64,000 nt of DNA, taken from assembly GCF_001653795.1 (NCBI RefSeq), contig NZ_CP011514.1:1176163-1240162 (forward strand), in the 5' to 3' direction. The notes under the pieces were generated by a model, which saw only the letters and a program-made list of their open reading frames with translations, was not told the origin of the DNA and searched no databases. Positions within the stretch are counted from its first letter, which is position 1. Each line of letters begins with the position of its first letter. The translations under genes and the position numbers were made by a program. Shown in pieces: positions 1 to 8,441 of this stretch. Source of the stretch: Mitsuaria sp. 7 (GTDB lineage: Bacteria; Pseudomonadota; Gammaproteobacteria; Burkholderiales; Burkholderiaceae_C).

Positions 1-1
1 C

Positions 2-643
2 CCCGTCACCGGCGAGGCACTCGCGACCGCGTTGGACATCAGCCTGCGCACGCTCTACCGCGACATCGCGACCCTGCAATCGCAAGGCGCGCGCATCGAC
101 GGCGCGCCCGGCCTGGGTTATGTGCTGCGCGAAGGTTTCGTCCTGCCGCCGCTGATGTTCTCCGTCGACGAGGTCGAGGCGCTCGTGCTCGGCTCGCGCT
201 GGGTGGCGGGTCGCAACGATGCGCGATTGAGCATCGCGGCGCGCGACGCGTTGGCCAAGATCGCGGCCGTGCTGCCGCCGGCCATGCGCCATGAGTTGGA
301 CAACACCTCGCTGCTCCCCGGTCCCTCGGATCCGCCGGACGTCGACCGCGACGTCCTGTCGCTGATCCGCCGCGCGATACGCCACGAGCACAAGCTGCGC
401 ATCGCCTATCGCGACCTCAAGGGCAAGGACAGCGAGCGCACGGTCTGGCCCTTCGCGCTGGGCTATTTCGACCGGGTGCAGGTGCTCGTGGCCTGGTGTG
501 AGCTGCGCGAGGAGATCCGCAGCTTCCGCACCGATCGCGTCACCGATCCCCTGCTGATCGAAGAGCGTTATCCCGAGCGCAAGGCCGCCTTGCTGAAGGC
601 CTGGCGGGAACGCGAGGGCATCGCTGCTGCTGACGGAAATTGA
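2..643 (+). CDS. WYL-domain transcriptional regulator (5' end missing)
   Basis: The reading frame is open from the window edge, so the true start lies upstream. The first visible residues belong to a winged-helix DNA-binding domain (SLRTLYRDIATLQ is the usual recognition-helix region of DeoR/YafY-type regulators), followed by the GLGYVLREGF wing. The C-terminal half is a WYL-type sensor domain (LRIAYRDLKG, then WPFALGYFDRVQVLVAW, then IRSFRTDRV). Family members act as dimeric one-component regulators, often of a neighbouring gene. The VOC protein starts 48 bp downstream on the same strand and could be a target or co-transcribed partner; that is inference. Confidence 0.9.
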   Translation, partial: PVTGEALATALDISLRTLYRDIATLQSQGARIDGAPGLGYVLREGFVLPPLMFSVDEVEALVLGSRWVAGRNDARLSIAARDALAKIAAVLPPAMRHELDNTSLLPGPSDPPDVDRDVLSLIRRAIRHEHKLRIAYRDLKGKDSERTVWPFALGYFDRVQVLVAWCELREEIRSFRTDRVTDPLLIEERYPERKAALLKAWREREGIAAADGN

Positions 644-691
644 CAGACCGGGTTCCTAGCATCCGCTGCATCAACCAGCCAGGAACCTGTC

Positions 692-1063
692 ATGAGCCAT
701 CCCAATTTCATCCTCCTGTACGTCGCCAGCCCGGCCGAGAGCAGCGCGTTCTACACGCGCCTGCTCGGCAAGCCGCCCGTCGAGAACTCGCCCACCTTCG
801 CGATGTTCGCGTTGGACTCCGGCGTGATGCTGGGCCTGTGGGCCTCGGCGGGCGTCGAGCCCGCGGCCACTCCCGCAGGCGGCAGCGAACTGGCCTTCGC
901 GGTCCAGGACGCGGCCGCGGTCGACGCGCAATTCGAAGCATGGAAGACCTTCGGGCTTCCCATCCTGCAGACGCCGACTGAGATGGACTTCGGCTACACC
1001 TTCACGGCGACCGATCCCGATGGACACCGCCTGCGCGTGTTCTCGCCGGGAGCGCGGGGATGA
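692..1063 (+). CDS. VOC family protein (glyoxalase/bleomycin-resistance fold)
   Basis: This 123-residue protein has the size and layout of a single VOC unit pair. It opens with [21 protein letters not shown], a standard first beta strand and helix, and ends with [19 protein letters not shown], the typical final strand ending in a DPDGH motif. An AGGAA ribosome-binding site lies just upstream of the ATG. Its stop overlaps the start of the EVE-domain gene by 4 bp (ATGA), so the two are translationally coupled. VOC proteins bind or convert small molecules, often with a divalent metal; no substrate can be named from the sequence. Confidence 0.88.
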   Translation: MSHPNFILLYVASPAESSAFYTRLLGKPPVENSPTFAMFALDSGVMLGLWASAGVEPAATPAGGSELAFAVQDAAAVDAQFEAWKTFGLPILQTPTEMDFGYTFTATDPDGHRLRVFSPGARG

Positions 1064-1515
1064 GCGCGCTGTTCGACGAGGCAGTCGTCCGGCAGCCGCG
1101 CTCGTGGATCGCCGTCGCTTCGGCGGAGCACGTCCGCCGCGGCCGGGCCGAGGGCTTCATGCAGGTCTGCCACGGCAAGGTCGCGCCGCTGCGCCGGGTG
1201 CGGCCGGGCGACCGGGTGGCCTACTACTCGCCTGCCACGCAGATGGGCGGCAAGGACCGTCTCCAATGCTTCACCGCGCTCGGCACGGTGCGCGACGGCG
1301 ACGCCTACGAGGTCGACATGGGCGGCGGCTTCCGCCCGTTCCGGCGCGATGTCGATTGGCAGGCGTCCGTCCGCGAGGCGCCGATCCAGCCGCTGCTGGA
1401 TCGCCTCGCGTTCACGGCCGGGAAGTCGAACTGGGGCTACGCCTTCCGCTTCGGACTGATCGAGATCGACGCTGACGACATGGGCCTGATCGCCGCCGAG
1501 ATGGCGGCGAGGTGA
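1060..1515 (+). CDS. EVE domain-containing protein
   Basis: This 151-residue protein matches the PUA-like EVE family: [14 protein letters not shown] near the N-terminus, then [15 protein letters not shown], and a C-terminal [15 protein letters not shown] strand. EVE domains are related to YTH domains and are thought to bind modified nucleotides in nucleic acids. The start ATG overlaps the VOC gene's stop, implying an operon. The convergent eCIS operon ends 57 bp downstream. The specific role is unknown. Confidence 0.85.
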   Translation: MSALFDEAVVRQPRSWIAVASAEHVRRGRAEGFMQVCHGKVAPLRRVRPGDRVAYYSPATQMGGKDRLQCFTALGTVRDGDAYEVDMGGGFRPFRRDVDWQASVREAPIQPLLDRLAFTAGKSNWGYAFRFGLIEIDADDMGLIAAEMAAR

Positions 1516-1572
1516 GCACCGGACTGACGACGGTGGGGAGCCTCGCCGAGTCCCTGAGGAGCCCGGCTTCCC

Positions 1573-2196
1573 TCAACCGTCGCGCCCGATGCTCAGCGCC
1601 TGGTCGCCCATCCGGTCCGCCTCCGACTCCAGCCCGACGTCGTCGTTGATGTCGACGCCCTGCATCTGCATCGTCGGCTGCACGCGCCCCTCGCGCTGCT
1701 GCACGACGTGCCAGGCCTCATGCGGGAGGTGCTGCTCCTGACCCGGGCCGAGGTGGATGTCGTTCCCCTGCGCGTAGGCGAGCGCATTCAGCTGCGCCGG
1801 CTGCGAGGAGTTCCGATGCACCCGCACGTCCGACAGGTCCGCGCCGGACAGCGACTCCAGTCCCGACTTCAGGCCGTCCGGCATGCCCGTCCGGTTCTCC
1901 TGACGCTGCACCGGCGCGGCCTTGGCCTGCGCGGTGCCGAGCTCGTCCTCATCGAGCTCGTCGGTCGCGCGCTGCGCCACCTTCGCCTGTGCCGTGCCCA
2001 GTTCCTCCTCATCGAGCCCGGTCTCGCGCTGGGCGACCGGACCGAAGGCTGCATCCATGCGCCGTCGCTGCGCCAGCTGCCGCGGCGATCCGTCCAGCAT
2101 CGCGGAGAGCTCGCCGCCCTCCTGCTCGCGCCGCTGCAGGGGCGAGGCCGCCGGCGCGTGTTCGAACGCGCCGCTGTCGTTGGTCGAGTCCTTCAT
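1573..2196 (-). CDS. DUF4157 (eCIS core-domain) protein
   Basis: The 207-residue protein carries the DUF4157 domain from about residue 105 to 195. This includes LSDVRVHRNS, ALAYAQGNDIHLGPG and the HExxH-type motif HEAWH (159-163) followed by VVQQREGRVQPT. DUF4157 is a marker of eCIS loci and may be a cargo-linked metalloprotease-like module. The start is fixed by an AGGAG site just upstream. The N-terminal 100 residues are disordered and Gln-rich: SPRQLAQRRRM at 37-47 and a duplicated 20-residue unit (LDEEELGTAQAK and LDEDELGTAQAK). It is the last gene of the eCIS operon, separated from the membrane-protein gene by an 11-bp tandem repeat. It could be a toxin, chaperone or cargo-processing factor. 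Confidence 0.9.
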   Translation of the reverse strand: MKDSTNDSGAFEHAPAASPLQRREQEGGELSAMLDGSPRQLAQRRRMDAAFGPVAQRETGLDEEELGTAQAKVAQRATDELDEDELGTAQAKAAPVQRQENRTGMPDGLKSGLESLSGADLSDVRVHRNSSQPAQLNALAYAQGNDIHLGPGQEQHLPHEAWHVVQQREGRVQPTMQMQGVDINDDVGLESEADRMGDQALSIGRDG

Positions 2197-2237
2197 CAGA
2201 TGCTCCTTTCGTGATGGGTCTGCGCGTGGACCTCGTC

Positions 2238-2268
2238 TGTACTGCACATGTACTGCACATGTACTGCG
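2238..2268. repeat. 11-bp tandem repeat (TGTACTGCACA x2.8)
   Basis: Two perfect copies (2238-2248, 2249-2259) and a partial third (2260-2268) lie in the 101-bp gap before the DUF4157 gene, in its 5' leader. The unit is a near-dyad (TGT...ACA), and the 11-bp period matches one helical turn, as expected for protein bound on one DNA face. It may be an operator or internal promoter element letting DUF4157 be expressed separately from the structural genes. Confidence 0.6.
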
Positions 2269-2297
2269 TTTGTCCTGCGCGCGTCTTCCGGCGGCGC

Positions 2298-5042
2298 TCA
2301 GGGCGCTTCCACCCGGGGCTTGAAGGTGACGATCAGGCCGCCCACGATCAGCACGATCATGATCACGACCAGCAAGGTGTTGCCCGTCCTCAACTGCTCC
2401 AGCACCGGGTCGCAGGAGAAGATCGCGCTGGCCACCGCCAGCGTGATCAAGGCCCCGGCCCACAGCACCACCAGGATCACGTGGCCCATCCGCCGCACCC
2501 GGCAGTTCCAGCCGTACAGCAGCATCGTCGTGCCCACGATCAGCAGCAGCGCCTCCAGCGCCAGCCGCAGCGGCATGCGCATCGGACACACGATCTTGCA
2601 GAAGCGCGTGTCCTGGTCGAGGAAGGACCAGAAGCGGTCGTCGAGCTTGCCGAGCACGCTCTCGCCCGCGCCGATGCTGGCCACCGGCACCGGCCAGAAC
2701 GCCACGCCGCCGAAGGACCAGCCGACGTAGACGAGGTCCCGGTCCAGCGCGTCGAGCGAGGCCGGCGGCAGGTCCAGCTTCTTGCCGCCCGGATACACCA
2801 GCACCGGCATGATGCTGCCCACCACCGCCATGCGGTCGGTGCCCGTGAGCTCGTCGTTGAAGTCGGTGCGGTTGCGCAGCTGCATCTTGTTGACGTCCGT
2901 CGCCAGTCCCAGCGGCGTCAGGAAGCGCACCGTGACGTCGGTCGTGCCGACGTAGTCCGGCGTGGACTTGTACGAGCCCGTCGCCGCGCCGCGCTCCTTG
3001 TGGTCGCCCAGGTCGGCCGTCCCGCGCTGGTGCTCCGCGCTCTTCATGATCGCCAGCAGGTTCCTGAACCGGAACGCCGTCGCAGTCTCCCCCACCAGGT
3101 GCTGCGGAATCACGAGGTTGAGGTTGAAGGCCCGCGACGGGCGCTTCTGCATCACCGCCACGAGGCGCTGCACGTACTCGAGGTAGAAGCGCTCGAACTC
3201 CGGCGCGGCCGCCTCGCGGTCGGTCGGCTCGAAGAAGACCGTCATGCCGCCGTAGACGTAGGCCGCCTCGCGCCAGCCCGGCGGCAGCAGCATCTCGAGG
3301 TCGCCCTGCAGGTCGCGGTGGCGCAGGTCCAGCAGCTCGCCGAGCCTGGCCTCGGTGGCCTGGAACATGCGCTCGCGCGCTTCGCCCTCCAGTCGCATCA
3401 GCACGTGGAAGTCGCGCCGGTACAGCACCAGGTCGAGTCCGACGCCGTGCTGGTCCACGCGCCGCGCGAAGCCGCCGCCGGGGCTCTCGTAGCCGGTCGG
3501 CAGCAGGTACTCCCCGTTGCTGCGCAGCAGCGCGCCCATGTACTGCATGCGCGTGAACTTGTCGAAACGCACCGGGATGGGCGCGTCGCCCTCGCCGTGC
3601 ATCCAGTAGGGCAGGAAGGCGTAGACGTCGTTCTCGATGGCGGGCAGGCTGCAGCCGCAGCCGTCCGCCGTGAGATTCAGCGCCTTGGCCTGCGAGACCG
3701 GATGCTCCTCGCCCGCGGCATCGGTGATCTCCTCGCGCAGCGTCGCCGGCATCAGCATGTCGAGGAAGACGTTCACCGGCAGCGTGCCGGGCGGCAGCTT
3801 CGCCGACCCCGACCCCTTGTCCTGGACCGGCGTCGGCGCCGCGGCGTGGCCGGGGATAGGCGCGCGGTCCCGGACGGCGAGGTCGTCCATGCGCGGGCAA
3901 CGCTCGATCGCGGCCTTGTTCTGCTCGAGGGCGACCTCGTTGACATGCCGCAGGAAGTAGACGCATTGCCGCGCCCGCAGCGAGTCCTGGAACACCGCGC
4001 GCGTCGGATGCTCCACGTCCTTCAGCGGCATCAGCATCTCGCGCAGCTGGTCCAGCGTCGGCCCCATCACCGGCGGCTTCACCGCGAGCGCCTTCGGGCC
4101 CGGCGTTTCGCCTTCCGCCGCCGCTTCGCCCGCCGCGGCCGCCGTCATCAACGACTCGCCCGCGGAGGCCTCCGCGTTCTTGAAGATCGCGTCGAGCTTC
4201 TCCTGCGTCAGCACGTAGGTCATCGGCGGCGGCGGGTCGTCGGGCACCGTGAAGGAGGTCTGGTCCTCGGTGATGGTCTTCAGCGCATCCGGCTTGCGGG
4301 CCTTGGCCGACGTGGGGGAGCGGCCCGTCGGGACCGACGCCGCCACGGCGGGTGCCGCGGCCGCGACGGGCTTGGGATCGATGACGCGGATCTCGTACAG
4401 CGCCTGTTCGAGGTTCCTCGTCCGCGACGCGTCGGTCGCGGTGAGCAGGAAGCGGAAGCTGCCCGTCTTCGTCGGCGTGCCGGCGAGCGCGCCATCCTCC
4501 TCGACGAACATGCCTGGCGGCAGCGCGCCGTCGATGGTGATGCGGTAGGGCGGCTTGCCGCCGCGCACGAGATCACGCGCCTTGTACGGACGGTCGAGCC
4601 GGCCAGTGGGCAGCGGGATCGTCTGGTAGACCAGCCACATCGGATCGCGACCGGCAGCCGAAGCCGCCGACGCCGCCGACGCGGACGACATGGTCGCAGG
4701 CAAGGCGGCCGATGCGATCGGTTCTTCGGGCCGCGGCGGCAGGGCGCGCGGCGTCGCCACGTAGATCGTCGCGTCGGAGGCGGCGGATGCAGCGACAGAC
4801 GCGGAAGCCGAGGCCGCCGTCGGCTTCGATGCAGGCGCAGATGCCGGCGGTCGCGACGGCGACTGGGCGCCTGCGTGCAGCACCAGCAGCGCCGCGGCGA
4901 GCAGCGTGCCGCCGACGAACCAGCGCACGCGGGCGCAGTGGCGGCATGGCGTGTTCGTCCGGTCGGACCCGGGCGCGTCATCGGCCCATTCGTCGACGGA
5001 TCCCCGCCGACGCAGCGATTGGAAGAAGGAGCGTGTTCCCAT
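2298..5042 (-). CDS. eCIS-operon membrane protein with Ig-like domain
   Basis: This 914-residue protein begins with a cytoplasmic stretch and a membrane segment at about 41-58 (WFVGGTLLAAALLVLH). An Ala/Ser-rich linker follows, then a putative Ig/cadherin-like domain (about 148-225, with LPPGMFVEEDGALAGTPTKTG). A long unrecognised region follows, and three hydrophobic segments close the protein (about 825-845, 853-875, 887-906). It sits 5 bp after the AAA+ ATPase gene and is clearly part of the eCIS operon, but it is not among the classical Afp components. The long middle region would lie outside the cytoplasm if the first segment is a signal anchor. It could anchor the particle, sense a release signal, or be an unrelated passenger. 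I recognise no enzymatic motif. Confidence 0.85.
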   Translation of the reverse strand: MGTRSFFQSLRRRGSVDEWADDAPGSDRTNTPCRHCARVRWFVGGTLLAAALLVLHAGAQSPSRPPASAPASKPTAASASASVAASAASDATIYVATPRALPPRPEEPIASAALPATMSSASAASAASAAGRDPMWLVYQTIPLPTGRLDRPYKARDLVRGGKPPYRITIDGALPPGMFVEEDGALAGTPTKTGSFRFLLTATDASRTRNLEQALYEIRVIDPKPVAAAAPAVAASVPTGRSPTSAKARKPDALKTITEDQTSFTVPDDPPPPMTYVLTQEKLDAIFKNAEASAGESLMTAAAAGEAAAEGETPGPKALAVKPPVMGPTLDQLREMLMPLKDVEHPTRAVFQDSLRARQCVYFLRHVNEVALEQNKAAIERCPRMDDLAVRDRAPIPGHAAAPTPVQDKGSGSAKLPPGTLPVNVFLDMLMPATLREEITDAAGEEHPVSQAKALNLTADGCGCSLPAIENDVYAFLPYWMHGEGDAPIPVRFDKFTRMQYMGALLRSNGEYLLPTGYESPGGGFARRVDQHGVGLDLVLYRRDFHVLMRLEGEARERMFQATEARLGELLDLRHRDLQGDLEMLLPPGWREAAYVYGGMTVFFEPTDREAAAPEFERFYLEYVQRLVAVMQKRPSRAFNLNLVIPQHLVGETATAFRFRNLLAIMKSAEHQRGTADLGDHKERGAATGSYKSTPDYVGTTDVTVRFLTPLGLATDVNKMQLRNRTDFNDELTGTDRMAVVGSIMPVLVYPGGKKLDLPPASLDALDRDLVYVGWSFGGVAFWPVPVASIGAGESVLGKLDDRFWSFLDQDTRFCKIVCPMRMPLRLALEALLLIVGTTMLLYGWNCRVRRMGHVILVVLWAGALITLAVASAIFSCDPVLEQLRTGNTLLVVIMIVLIVGGLIVTFKPRVEAP

Positions 5043-5047
5043 GGCGG

Positions 5048-6448
5048 CTACACCGTGCGTCCTTCCTTGCGCAGTTCCTTGGCGATGCCCCGGCGCAGGT
5101 CGGCCGACAGGATGCGATCGCGTCCCGCCTGCATCGCGTTGATCGCGCCGAAGCGCACCACGTTGGCGATCGCGCCGCCGGCGAGTTCATGTCGTTCGGC
5201 GAAGTCGGCCAGGTCCACGTCCACGTCCAGCCGTCCCGTGTGCCGCACCATGCCTTCCCACAGGCGCAGGCGCTGCTCGGCGTCCGGCATCGGGAAGTAC
5301 ACGGCGGACTGGAAACGCCGCGCGAAGGCGTCGTCGATGTTGCCCTTGAGGTTGCTCGCCAGGATCACCGTGCCGGGGAAGTCCTCGACGCGCTGCAGCA
5401 GGTAGGACACCTCCTGGTTGGCGTGGCGGTCGTTGCTGCTCGAGGTCGCGGTCCGCTTGCCGAAGAGCGCGTCCGCCTCGTCGAAGAACAGGATCCAGCG
5501 CCGGTGCTGCGCCTGGTCGAAGACCTGCGCGAGGTTCTTCTCCGTCTCGCCGATGTACTTGGAGACCACCATCGAGAGATCGATGCGGTAGACGTCCGCG
5601 CCCACCTTGTCGCCGATCAGCGTCGCGGTCAGCGTCTTGCCCGTGCCGGGCGGTCCGAAGAACAGGCAGCGGTAGCCGGGCTTGAGCGCCTTGTCGAGCT
5701 GCCAGTCCCGCATCAGCGTCTCGCCGTGGCGGGCCCAGGTGATGATGGCCTCGACCTCGTCCATCACGTCGGGGTCGAGCACGAGGTCGTTCCAGCCGAG
5801 CTTGGTCTCGATGAGCTTGGCGGGGAACTGCGTGCTGTAGTCGGGCTTGCGGGCCTCGCCGGTGCACAGCAGGTCCAGCGTGTCCGCGCCTGCGAGCAGC
5901 GCCGATCCGTACCAGGGCTCGCCGGGCGCTTCATGCGCGAGCCGCACCAGCCCCAGCCGGCGCAGCGGCGCCGTCTCGTCGAGCATCTGCCGCAGCGCGA
6001 AGCGGCGCGCCAGGTCCTCGCCGGCGATCAGGAAGGCGGCCGTCTCCACCGTCGGCAGGAAGCCGCCGTGGTGCCGGCCCTTCCAGCCGCCGAATTCGCA
6101 GAAGCCGCGATCCAGGTTGCGGTTGCTGACGAAGAGCAGATCCATCAGCTGCGGCCGCAGATGCGGCGCGAGCGCGAGCGCGAGCACCAGCCGCTCGGCC
6201 GGGCCGAGTCCGCCTTCGTGGATCAGGCGCGTGAGGTCGTCCGCCGGCTCGGCCGACGGCGCCGGGAGCGCAGGCGGCGGCGGCAGTTCGCCGCGATCCG
6301 TTGCGCTGAGCGGCGACGCCACCGCCTCGTCCTGTCCGAAGTGCCCGGCCAGGCGCAGCTGCAGCACGCGGTCCAGCCAGTGCAGCTCGGCTTCCAGCGC
6401 GCGCGCGTTGGTCGTCGCGCGCGGCGACGGGTCAGCGCCAGTCCACAT
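5048..6448 (-). CDS. eCIS AAA+ ATPase (Afp15-like)
   Basis: This 466-residue protein has a helical N-terminal domain (1-220) and a C-terminal AAA+ module. Walker A is GPPGTGKT (265-272), Walker B is ILFFDEAD (319-326), sensor 1 lies in ILASNLKGN, and an Arg-finger-like DDAFARRF follows. AAA+ ATPases of this type are constant members of eCIS loci and are needed for particle assembly, probably by remodelling baseplate or spike subunits in the cytoplasm. The start overlaps the end of the tape-measure gene by 17 bp, so translation is coupled. Confidence 0.95.
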   Translation of the reverse strand: MWTGADPSPRATTNARALEAELHWLDRVLQLRLAGHFGQDEAVASPLSATDRGELPPPPALPAPSAEPADDLTRLIHEGGLGPAERLVLALALAPHLRPQLMDLLFVSNRNLDRGFCEFGGWKGRHHGGFLPTVETAAFLIAGEDLARRFALRQMLDETAPLRRLGLVRLAHEAPGEPWYGSALLAGADTLDLLCTGEARKPDYSTQFPAKLIETKLGWNDLVLDPDVMDEVEAIITWARHGETLMRDWQLDKALKPGYRCLFFGPPGTGKTLTATLIGDKVGADVYRIDLSMVVSKYIGETEKNLAQVFDQAQHRRWILFFDEADALFGKRTATSSSNDRHANQEVSYLLQRVEDFPGTVILASNLKGNIDDAFARRFQSAVYFPMPDAEQRLRLWEGMVRHTGRLDVDVDLADFAERHELAGGAIANVVRFGAINAMQAGRDRILSADLRRGIAKELRKEGRTV

Positions 6449-8441
6449 GAATCACCCTTTCCATCCACGGATGACGCACGGTCGCGTAGCCCCATGGCAA
6501 TTGATCGATCAGCATGTCGAAGGGGCCGGGCTCCACCGCGAGCTGCCATGCGTCGTCGCGGCGTTCGAGCACGCCGGTGCGGCGCAGGAAGCTGCCGCGC
6601 AGCCCGTCCATCGAGGTGGTGCCCAGGATCCGCCAGTGCTGGATCACCGCAGCGATCAGGCCCTCGATCGCCTCGCGTTCGGGGTCGGACAGCTCGATCA
6701 GCCGCGGCACCGTCGTCTCCAGCGGGATGCCGCACAGCAGCTTGTTGAGCGCGAGCTCCGGCTCCGGCGCGGCGGCATGGCCGGTCGCGAGCGCCTGCAG
6801 CAGCAGCGCGCCGCGCGCGGCCGCCTCCGGTCCGGTGAAGGCGCGGTCGTCGGCGAGGCCGAGCATCGAGAACAGCCGGGGCAGATAGGGCGAGACCAGC
6901 ACGAGTCCCGCGTTGCCGACGGGGATCTGCTCGGCTGAAGGATCGATGCCGGGCATCTCCGCGGGGATCGTCGACGGGCGCGCCTCCTCGGCCGCCGGCG
7001 CTGCGGGGCCCTTGCGCCACGGCAGCCGCAACGACTTCAGCGCGGCCGCCAGCACCGACGTGGCCGCGCGCACGGCACGGTCATACCAACGCGCTGCCGG
7101 CTCTGCGCCGGGCGTCGCATGCCGTTCCAGATCCTCGCGAACCTCCGCTTCGTAGCTGGCCGGATCGAAGCTCGACGTCGGATGTCGCACGGCGTGGCCG
7201 AGTGTTGCCTGCCAGAGCCGGCGCCGACGCGCCTCGATCGTGGCGCCGTCCGTTGTCGACGGAGGAGGGCGGATCGACGAGGAGAACGGACTCGCCCCGC
7301 GCGATCCCGGCGCTCCTGCCGCGAAGCCGCCGGGCCGGTCGCCGGACACGGTGCCCGACGCCACGGCGGCGATCCACGCGGCGACGGCCTCGGCCGCGGG
7401 CTCGGCCATCCACAGGCTGAGCAGACGCGGCAACAGCGGCTCGGGCAAGGCCTGCACCAGGCGCTCGCGCACGGTCGCGGTCTCGCCGACGCGCTGCAGC
7501 GTGGCGCGCAGCCAGTCGCGGTCCTCGCGCAGCAGCGGCGCCCAGGCATGCGCGACGGCGTTCAACGGATCGCTGCCGGTCGAGAAGGATGCGCCCGCGT
7601 CCAGCGCCGCGAGCAGCTGTGCGCGCAGCAGCATCAGCGCGGCAGGCCGTGGGGCGATCGCATGGTCCATCGCCTGGCCGAGCACCGACTCCCACAACGC
7701 TGCCCGCGTGCGCGGCGACCGGCCGTCGCGACGGGCCTGCGCGACGATGTCGAGCAGCCGCGCCGCCGCCGCCGGCTCGCCGGGCATGAAGGCGTGGACC
7801 AGCGTGCCCAGCAGGTGCTCGTCGAATTGCGCGGCCAGACGCTGCAGCAGCGCCGCACGGTCCGGCGCGGCGCGCAGCGCGACGACAAGCTCGCCCGCGT
7901 CCTCGCGCAGCGCGTCGCGCGCGAGGCTGACCGGATCGTCTCCGCGCCCTTGCCAGGGCAGCCGGCCGTGTCGCAGGAAATGCAGCAGCGCCTCGCGTCG
8001 CGCCTGCGGCCGCGTGCTCACGCGCAGGCCGGTCGCGCGGCCGGAGGCGCTGGTCGCGCCGGGACCGCGCAGTTCCTCCAGCACGCGGCGCAGGCGCTCG
8101 CGCAGCAGGCGTGGCGCTTCGGTCTCCCACTCGGCCTCGGGCAGTTCGCCGAGGTCGATCTCCAGTTCATCCAGACGCCAGTGCTCCTCGGGCGGGCAGC
8201 AGGCATCGAAGACTTCGTCGATCACGCGCAGCATCGGCCCTTGGACGCAGGCGAGCAGGCGCGCCTCCAACTCACCCGGCGTCATGCCGATGCCCTGGCC
8301 GAAGCCCTGGCCGATGCCATCGCCGGAGCCCGGGCCGATGCCCGGGCCGCTCCCCTGGCCGAGACGCAGGCCCGCGCCGAAGTCCGCGTCGATCGTCATG
8401 CGTTCGACGAGGTGCGAGGAGGGGCGGTCGGACTCACGCAT
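6432..8441 (-). CDS. Contractile injection system tape-measure protein (CIS_TMP type)
   Basis: The 669-residue protein starts with SSHLVERMTIDADF, the usual N-terminal strand of the CIS_TMP family. It has the LDELEIDLGELPE block near residue 80. Its conserved C-terminus includes LVLVSPYLPRLFSMLGL, LNKLLCGIP, IQHWRILGTTSMDGLR and the final DMLIDQLPWGYATVRHPWM. In family members the length is thought to set tube length inside the particle. An unusual Gly-rich run (GQGSGPGIGPGSGDGIGQG) interrupts the N-terminal domain at about 28-50. The gene overlaps both neighbours (8 bp upstream, 17 bp downstream). Confidence 0.92.
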   Translation of the reverse strand: MRESDRPSSHLVERMTIDADFGAGLRLGQGSGPGIGPGSGDGIGQGFGQGIGMTPGELEARLLACVQGPMLRVIDEVFDACCPPEEHWRLDELEIDLGELPEAEWETEAPRLLRERLRRVLEELRGPGATSASGRATGLRVSTRPQARREALLHFLRHGRLPWQGRGDDPVSLARDALREDAGELVVALRAAPDRAALLQRLAAQFDEHLLGTLVHAFMPGEPAAAARLLDIVAQARRDGRSPRTRAALWESVLGQAMDHAIAPRPAALMLLRAQLLAALDAGASFSTGSDPLNAVAHAWAPLLREDRDWLRATLQRVGETATVRERLVQALPEPLLPRLLSLWMAEPAAEAVAAWIAAVASGTVSGDRPGGFAAGAPGSRGASPFSSSIRPPPSTTDGATIEARRRRLWQATLGHAVRHPTSSFDPASYEAEVREDLERHATPGAEPAARWYDRAVRAATSVLAAALKSLRLPWRKGPAAPAAEEARPSTIPAEMPGIDPSAEQIPVGNAGLVLVSPYLPRLFSMLGLADDRAFTGPEAAARGALLLQALATGHAAAPEPELALNKLLCGIPLETTVPRLIELSDPEREAIEGLIAAVIQHWRILGTTSMDGLRGSFLRRTGVLERRDDAWQLAVEPGPFDMLIDQLPWGYATVRHPWMERVIHVDWR

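Noticed and set aside
2298..3966. Upstream extension of the DUF4157 frame to 797 codons
   Set aside because: The extension is out of frame with the membrane protein that occupies the region; the real start at 2196 has a good ribosome-binding site.
1989..5405. Very long open frames on the + strand opposite the eCIS genes
   Set aside because: They are antisense shadows caused by high GC in the third codon position; composition is Arg/His/Gln-rich and no motif is present.
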